This document shows positions 58,160 through 64,000 of a stretch of 64,000 nucleotides of DNA, in pieces. The notes below the pieces were generated by a model. It ran no database searches, was not told where the DNA came from, and was given only the letters and a program-made list of their open reading frames with translations. The stretch comes from Adineta ricciae (taxonomy: Eukaryota; Rotifera; Eurotatoria; Adinetida; Adinetidae), in contig CAJNOJ010000273.1 of assembly GCA_905250025.1 (NCBI GenBank), forward strand, positions 62,001 through 126,000, given 5' to 3'. Position numbers and translations under genes: made by a program. Each line of letters starts with the position of its first letter. The first letter of the stretch is position 1.

Positions 58160-59261
58160 ATGATGACGAAAAACAGAATAGTCATTGTCTCATCGGTTCG
58201 CACTTATCATATTCTAGTCATTTTTATACTTATTGCATCGTTTTATGTTTTTGTCAGTCATCGTCTACTCAACAGTATCTTTCAATATGTCGATGTCGGT
58301 CTGCAATCTACGATAGACTATTTAACGTATCTACATTTAAATATTCAACAGAACCTGAGTCCTTCGCCGATACAACTGAATTTTCATACAGATCATTATG
58401 AAACAGAAGATATTGACAACAGCTATAACATTTCGAATTATGAACAGCAATGTCCACAGCATCGATACACTATCCGAATTATTGAAAAGAATCCATTAGT
58501 AATTTATATCGAAAATTTTCTCACCGAATTCGAAATCCAACATATAATCGAACTAACGTTAGTGAGACACACGATAAAATCGCTTGTATATATCATTCTA
58601 CGTACACATATATTTTAGAGAGCCAGTTTTTCGACCTTCAACCTTCTACGACGATGATGGTAAACCATCCTATGGACAATATCGCACATCGAGCACGACG
58701 ACTATCAAACGGCATCGAACTCCTGTTATTAAATGTATTGAACAACGGTTCGCTCAGTTTCAAGGAAATATCGACATTGACCGTATCGAACCATTACAGG
58801 TTGTGAAATATACACATGAACAACAAGTGCGTCGTTTGTAAAGCTTTATGAATTTATGGTTTTTGTGATGATCTTCGCGTGTTTAGTTCAAAGCTCACTA
58901 TGATTGGTTTTCGCAGGGAGATTTGACGGAGAACGGTGGTCAACGGATATCGACATTCTTTACATATCTTCGAGCAAATTGCACACTTGGTGAAACCGAA
59001 TTCCTTGATATACCATTTAATCTGTCATTACACGAACGATTTTGTGATATCTTAATCTGTGATGCAAAATCGCTGGAATCAGACATACGATTTCGTCCCA
59101 TTGTCAGTAATAGTGTCTTCTGGTTTAACGTTGACGAACAAGGAGAAGTTGACTATTTGACATATCACGCAGGCCGTCCACCAGGTGAAAACGGTCAGAA
59201 GATCGGATTGAACACATGGACACATGAACATATCTTTTCCCCGTCTTCAAAAAATGCATGA
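58160..59261 (+). CDS. Membrane-anchored prolyl 4-hydroxylase-type 2-oxoglutarate/Fe(II) oxygenase
   Basis: Three exons (58160-58557, 58619-58826, 58887-59261), 326 residues. The start is the ATG at 58160; one nine codons upstream (58133) is in frame. A signal anchor (HILVIFILIASFYVFVS) makes a type II protein of the ER or Golgi. The catalytic domain has the iron triad: His206 and Asp208 in KAHYDWF, and His296 in TYHAGRPP. Lys307 in GQKIGLNTWTHE would hold 2-oxoglutarate. The distal segment H-A-G-x-P...G-x-K-x-G-L-N is closer to fungal P4H-like enzymes than to the animal collagen P4H alpha subunit, which has a peptide-binding domain lacking here. The substrate is unknown. Confidence 0.85.
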
Positions 59262-59981
59262 ATACATCATGCTATGTCTCTCGTTGCACTTTAAATTGCT
59301 AATGCTCTATGTGTTTTTCGTTCGCAACGCTAAGTCGTCCTTTCTGATCCTTTCCTACGCATTTCTCCATTTCTCAAATGTATGTATCATTCTTTTGATC
59401 ACAGCGGCTCTTTTTTTCGTCGTTTCATCTTCTTACCCAGTTCTTGTTACCGAATTGGTTTTGTTATATTCAGCAAAATAGAAGTACTCGCCATCATTAT
59501 TCCGTTTGTTCACACAAAATCCAATAAAATTTTTCCATGGTGAGTTCCATTTGTCTACAATTATATTAAACGTTGATGGTAGTCTGGCTTTCTCCATGAA
59601 GAAGAATCTCATGTAAATAAGAAGATAACCGATCCAATTAATGAATCTTTCTTTAGAATCGATTACACGTACTGAACTATGTTTTATATTATAACTCTTG
59701 TCTATAATGAGCTTACAGTTTTCATCAACGAGATTGAATAATACTGTGTACCATGTAGCTTTGCAATAGATTCTACCAGACAGAGTACTGTTTTTCAATT
59801 GATATTGTGCAATTCAGCATGCTTCCAAAGTACATTATGATTCGCTAAAATCCCACATATATTGTATCACGCAAACGTAGGATTTGATAGTGTAACAGAC
59901 CCATTCATATAGACACTACCTTCATCCTATTACTGAGTAGCGAGTAAAATATGAAAATCATCTTCGTACCATCAATCTTAT
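59262..59981. other. Spacer between convergent genes
   Basis: 3' region of the oxygenase and the phosphatase. A 121-codon open frame on the minus strand (59433-59798) lacks any domain I recognise and is biased to Lys, Asn and Phe, so I do not call it. Confidence 0.4.
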
Positions 59982-60860
59982 TCAAATCTTTATTTTTTTC
60001 TTTCGAATAGAAACTAAATATTCTTCCAATTGTGCCAAAAATGATGAGTTCGGTTTGATCACATTACGTTTTGATTTGACATAGGCGAAAGCATCGTCAA
60101 CACTGAGAAAATTAATGTCCGATGTTAATAAATATGCTATTACTATGCTAGCTGATCTGCTGACACCTTGATCGCAATGAATTAAAACAACTCCATCTTC
60201 ATCATGAATACTTCTTCGTATTCGTTCAACAACCGAAGGAAGAATTTCTAGTAAATTCGATGATAAACTGTCCGAAATTTGCCAGTGTGCCGTCTGAATA
60301 TTATCCATTCGCAGCTTTTCTGGTGGATAATCACTAAAACTGATCACAAGAGTAATTTTGAGTAACGAAAGAACTAGTTCATTTCGGCACATAGATGAAC
60401 CGAGGTATAAATTCGAGTTTATGCAAGATGGCCATACTAGTTGGAGACATTCATTATAATGCACACTATCACTACATAAGTATGGATAATGGAATTGAAA
60501 GTTTTCAAAACCATCAATTAGAATAAGAATTTCTTTCAAAGATCTTGAATTTGATTTAAAATATTCCAATAAATTGATTAAAACATTCAATTCAGCTGGA
60601 TTGGTTTGTTGACTTTTGTAGATCAGAACGGTTGATGGATGCTCACTCTTACCATATTCGCTTTCGATTTCTTGTTCGATGCTCTTGATTGAATTCTTCG
60701 AATGAGGATGCATATTATGAGCACGACAGATGTGACTTCTGATGTAGTTTTCAGCTGATCGAATATCATAAATTCGATGGTCCCAATATAATTTATTATA
60801 AAAATCCTCCGTTGAAATATCATTAACGCGTATATCACCACATGAATATGTTTTCGACAT
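59982..60860 (-). CDS. Rhodanese-like plus dual-specificity phosphatase
   Basis: Intronless, 292 residues. The N-terminal half resembles a rhodanese/CDC25-like fold (YDIRSAENYIRSHICRAHNM), with no catalytic Cys at the expected loop, where YKSQQTN is found. The C-terminal half is a DUSP domain: LYLGSSMCRN, then the P-loop HCDQGVSRSAS with Cys229 and Arg235, a complete HC-x5-R signature, and AYVKSKRNVIKPNSSFLAQL. This order resembles MAP-kinase phosphatases and STYXL1; unlike STYXL1 the active Cys is kept. Expected to remove phosphate from Tyr and Ser/Thr, perhaps of MAP kinases (inference). Confidence 0.87.
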   Translation of the reverse strand: MSKTYSCGDIRVNDISTEDFYNKLYWDHRIYDIRSAENYIRSHICRAHNMHPHSKNSIKSIEQEIESEYGKSEHPSTVLIYKSQQTNPAELNVLINLLEYFKSNSRSLKEILILIDGFENFQFHYPYLCSDSVHYNECLQLVWPSCINSNLYLGSSMCRNELVLSLLKITLVISFSDYPPEKLRMDNIQTAHWQISDSLSSNLLEILPSVVERIRRSIHDEDGVVLIHCDQGVSRSASIVIAYLLTSDINFLSVDDAFAYVKSKRNVIKPNSSFLAQLEEYLVSIRKKKIKI

Positions 60861-61132
60861 GAAAACTTATTCCAAAATCAACCGACTTTCTCGTAACAAA
60901 TATAGATGGTGAACGTTTCTTTCACTACATGTGATTATATTGAGAAATTACAAGAAAGGACGACTAAAAAAGAAGGTTGATATTTTATTATATGTCCACG
61001 ACATCTATTGACTACGCTTAACTCTGAAGTGGTGCTTACAGGAAATTATTATCTAGTATTAGAAATGAAAAAATCTGTTTATAAAAATACCAAACAAAAG
61101 GGATAGCATGATATAAAAATTATGATAAATGC

Positions 61133-62091
61133 TTATAATCGATTGCCTATATCTAATGTTACAAGGGCACAGCAATTTTGATCAGGTATAGTCAATACGA
61201 TTTTATCCTTGAAAGATCTGTAAACTCTTCTGTAATACAACGGTTGTGGACTGCAATAACTTTCATAGGATAAATTATGAGGAAATGGATTGAATTGATA
61301 ATCTAATAGTACAATAGGTGTTCGAAAAATAGTCCAAATAATATGTTCTGTACAAGGTAGAGTCATCAATGACCTCTCATATTTCCAAAATTCATCTACG
61401 GCATCTACCATTAACGAAGTCAGTGATAAACTAACTGTCACCATATCGTTTTCTTTTGTTAATTGTTGTGAAATATTGAAATATTTCGTCCATTCTTCTT
61501 CTAATTTTCTATTATCAGCAGCACGCTTGTTAACCGATCGAATATTGTCACACAGTCGACTTTTCATTAAAAAAATCAACACAACTCTTTGATTGATTTC
61601 AAAATTTATATAGACAAAATGACCTTCTCCATTAGATTTCTCACCATTTCTAAATACACGATAAAACATGACAATATTTCAATCATTTGTAAACTGATAT
61701 TATAACAAATACTTACACTTTGGTGTTCACTCCCAGAATTATGATTATGTCCCCAATGTAAGTGGAAACTGCTGAAGTCGAAAGTTCTATTTAAATCAGC
61801 TCCATTCAAAGTTAACTGCGTATTTCCTGTCGTAGCTTGTATGGTATGACCGTTATTCCTCAGAATAAAATTCAGATTCTGAACATGCCCAGCACCAAAA
61901 CTCAATAGCTCGAATGACTTGTACTCTGTGCATAATGTTTTAATATTTATCGGCGATTGACGTTGTCCTTGACGACTTGAATGTCGTTCGCTTCAAACAA
62001 CAAGTCCAAGTTCATTATAATCACAGTTGCTATTCCTCCAACATGAACTAATCAACATGAAAGTAAAGATGGCTAATGGATAGATAGACAT
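61133..62091 (-). pseudogene. Alpha-carbonic anhydrase-like gene with an in-frame stop
   Basis: Two exons (62091-61717 and 61639-61133). The ATG at 62091 opens a signal peptide (MSIYPLAIFTFMLISSC), then the frame runs on to RQGQRQSPINI, FHLHWGHNHNSGSEHQ, GEGHFVYINFE and FWKYERSLMTLPCTEHIIW, all alpha-CA hallmarks. The three zinc His ligands (two in FHLHWG, one in GEGHFV) are present. However, a TGA (about 61991-61993) interrupts the frame near the place where alpha-CAs have the Trp of GPxxW, as if TGG had become TGA. No alternative splice that removes it keeps the frame. The second intron end must use the AG in GGTGAG. It could be a recent pseudogene, an N-terminally shortened gene, or a base error. 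Confidence 0.7.
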
Positions 62092-62367
62092 TTGCTCTAT
62101 ATTTTCAAAAAGATAAACTGTGTGAGAAAGGGAAAATCGTAACAGATGATGTATGCAACTATTCTCTACCTACTTCACATTGAAAAAAAAAGAAGGATAA
62201 AGTCTACCCGGCTTTATTATACTGCTGATAGATAAACTTTTGTTCTCTCTGTACTTTTTCATACCGCACATATTTGATCCTTTTCTCTAAAACATGTACT
62301 TACAGCTTTTATTTCTATAAATATATTTCAATTTTTATCTACAAAATATTAGACGAAGAAAGTTCTT
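62092..62367. other. Spacer
   Basis: AT-rich, 276 bases, no gene. Confidence 0.4.
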
Positions 62368-64000
62368 TCAGTCAATAGCATCGTCATCACGTAAAAGAAT
62401 ATTTGAAGATTCCATTGTCATAATCTCATTAATGTCGTCGACGATCTGTTCAGTCCTAGATTCCAATGAGGTTTGACTATCAGAGGTATGTACGTGCTCT
62501 TCCTCAATCGACGATAAGGGTTCATTTGGGATCGTAACATTATTTTCGATATTGAAATTAACAACTGTATGATGTTTACGAGCATGAGTATAATTTTCCA
62601 TTTGATTTTCTTTAGCAATTTTATCTAGAAGACCGGAAAACGGTGTAGCCACGACTGAAGTCAAGTTAACAGATATATCTCGAACAGCACGAAACTGTCC
62701 ACAATTATTCAAATGTTCATTCTCTAATCGAAAGTAGTTCCACAGAAATCTTCTAAACAATTCAATGATGCCAAAACCAAAACCAATCATGTCGGAATAT
62801 TCACCCATTTCTGTATCGAAATAAACAAATATATTGATGATCCAAACGTAACGAAAAATAATATTTTCGATGATAACAATATAGTATACGTATTTCGATG
62901 GATAGACGATTTGTTCACGTAGAAACTTATTTTCACCAGCATTTTTATCGAAAAAGCCCCAATCCATTTTCAAATCCCATATTAATTTATACGTTGCACC
63001 GAATAAAGCGGATATTGCCCAAAGATATAAGTATGGATTGGATGTTTTATCATGCTTGTATGAAGCATTCGTTGCACGACGAATGACATTAGTTATGGAA
63101 ACAAGAAATCCACTGGCATACTTTCCAGCATTCGCTAAATGGGGAAATTTTTGTTTCGTATCATGATAACGTCGCAGACATTGAGCAAAACGAAACCACG
63201 ACGGAAGAATAATCAAAACTGCTTGAATAAAAAACTGTGACCAACCAGTACACAATGCGCCACGATGAACAATTGTCTTATTCCAATTGGCATCGTGTAT
63301 ATAAAAACAGAGGAAATACTCGATATCGAAAAAGATCAATTCTAACGATATCAATTGATCGCCTAACCAAAAACTAGCGAAATCCACATGATAAAATGGA
63401 GCACAAATAACTTGAAATAATTTCCTCAACAGCCAAAATCGAGCTTTATGATAACAAGTTCGAGTAGGATTGAGAAAGAAAATCAGCAAAAATACAAGAC
63501 AGAGTAATGGTTGGATAAATGGTTGATATTCATAGTAAGATGTAATGAAGAATATAGTGAAACTAAAAAACCAGCAGGACATCAGGAATGTTCCAATTTC
63601 TAACAGTTTTTGGTAGGTTATATGATTTCGAGGATCAAATTCGAATATCAAAACGTGATTCACGCCGAAATGACCCCAGCCGTAAATATTCAATCCAACA
63701 AAACAAATATGAAGAATGATTAAAAATAGCGGACGGTAGAGATGAAGAGCAGCTCGCCACGAAGTGTCTTTTCCTGTGATAGTTTTGCGCAACGCGAACG
63801 CAAGAATTAGCAATACTGGACAAAGAAAACAAAGCATACCTAAAAAGATTCAGAGATCTCATCTAAGTTCTAGAAAGAAATCGAGATTTAATCTAACCAA
63901 TAAATACTCCGAGACGAAAAGTAACAATTCGCGGCTGTTTTTCTTCAAGCGGTGGAACACGTAGACGCTGCATTGCTTTTGCTCGATTTCCATGTTCTAG
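62368..64000 (-). CDS. XPR1-type phosphate exporter, C-terminal part (EXS domain)
   Basis: Partial at the right edge: exon 64000-63898 and exon 63840-62368 join in frame. The visible protein starts LEHGNRAKAMQRLRVPPLEE and continues with several membrane segments of the EXS domain. Close matches to animal XPR1: YGWGHFGVNHVLIFEFDPRN, APFYHVDFASFWLGDQL, CLRRYHDTKQKFPHLANAGK, LIWDLKMDWGFFDKNAGENK and RRFLWNYFRLENEHLNNCG. XPR1 exports inorganic phosphate across the plasma membrane and is controlled by inositol pyrophosphates through its SPX domain, which would lie outside the window. The C-terminal tail is acidic, Ser/Thr-rich and cytoplasmic. Confidence 0.93.

Noticed and set aside
59433..59798. 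121-codon minus-strand frame downstream of the phosphatase gene
   Set aside because: No start context, domain or splice support, and biased composition; kept as a possible but uncalled small gene.
1..64000. tRNA, rRNA genes and CRISPR arrays
   Set aside because: No cloverleaf with a GTTCGA-type B box, no rRNA-like block and no regularly spaced repeats were seen by eye; a tRNAscan run would settle the tRNA point.
1..64000. Telomeric arrays or retroelement genes
   Set aside because: No tandem telomere-like repeats and no reverse transcriptase or integrase motifs were noticed.

Overview
The window looks like nuclear DNA of a small invertebrate, most likely a bdelloid rotifer (inference). It is AT-rich. 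Most genes have several exons joined by short GT-AG introns (mostly 40-90 bp), and tracing the junctions by hand restores the reading frame in nearly every multi-exon gene. Animal-type genes (SKI/SnoN, TRPA channel, MIEAP/SPATA18, calcineurin A, CIBAR/FAM92, PLAC8, XPR1, SSUH2, makorin-like RING) are interleaved with intronless or unusual genes whose relatives are mainly fungal or bacterial (GT15-type mannosyltransferase, DUF5060/DUF4038 glycosidase, GIN/DUF2807 adhesin-like protein). That mixture, an F-box-like gene of bdelloid style, and a nearby pair of about 6% diverged copies all suit a bdelloid. The species cannot be named from the sequence.

Layout. 0.9-2.4 kb: TRAF-type zinc-finger gene (+). 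4.0-6.4 kb: SKI/SnoN co-repressor (+). 7.5-8.5 kb: GT15-like glycosyltransferase (+). A single undetermined base lies at 8681. Directly after it the segment starts again: a 5'-truncated second SKI copy (8.7-10.3 kb), a 0.65 kb inverted-repeat transposable element present only in this copy, and a second GT15 gene (11.9-12.9 kb). This is best read as two haplotype contigs placed end to end, though a real tandem duplication is not excluded. 13.8-14.7 kb: EF-hand protein. 14.9-20.7 kb, all minus: F-box-like, CUB-LDLa secreted protein, Het-C-like secreted protein, DUF4038 glycosidase. 21.6-25.9 kb: nine-exon TRPA-type channel (+). 26.6-28.6 kb: two intronless secreted Hint (hedgehog-type) proteins (+) sharing an apparently identical core. 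28.7-30.0 kb: papain-family peptidase (-). 30-34 kb: gene-poor, with remnants of repeats.

34-40 kb (+): an orphan helical protein, a trypsin, a Golgi-type glycosyltransferase-like protein and a GIN-domain protein. 41.1-46.0 kb: MIEAP/SPATA18-like gene (+) with a 2.4 kb GC-AG intron, convergent with a calcineurin A-like phosphatase (46.2-47.9 kb, -). A CIBAR/FAM92 BAR gene (48.5-49.8 kb, +) lies head to head with the phosphatase. Then a makorin-like RING/CCCH gene (50.1-50.7 kb, +), SSUH2 (50.8-52.0 kb, -), a 2.2 kb gap, a small secreted orphan (54.2 kb), PLAC8 (55.9 kb), a small Arg-rich orphan (57.3 kb), a prolyl-4-hydroxylase-type oxygenase (58.2-59.3 kb, +), and on the minus strand a rhodanese-DUSP phosphatase (60 kb), an alpha-carbonic anhydrase with an in-frame stop (61-62 kb) and the C-terminal half of an XPR1 phosphate exporter running off the right edge.

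The genes do not form one pathway. Recurring themes are secreted or extracellular proteins (CUB-LDLa, Het-C, glycosidase, Hint pair, trypsin, GIN, carbonic anhydrase) and membrane-anchored sugar-transferring or hydroxylating enzymes. All functions are inferred from sequence features recognised by eye; no database search was run.
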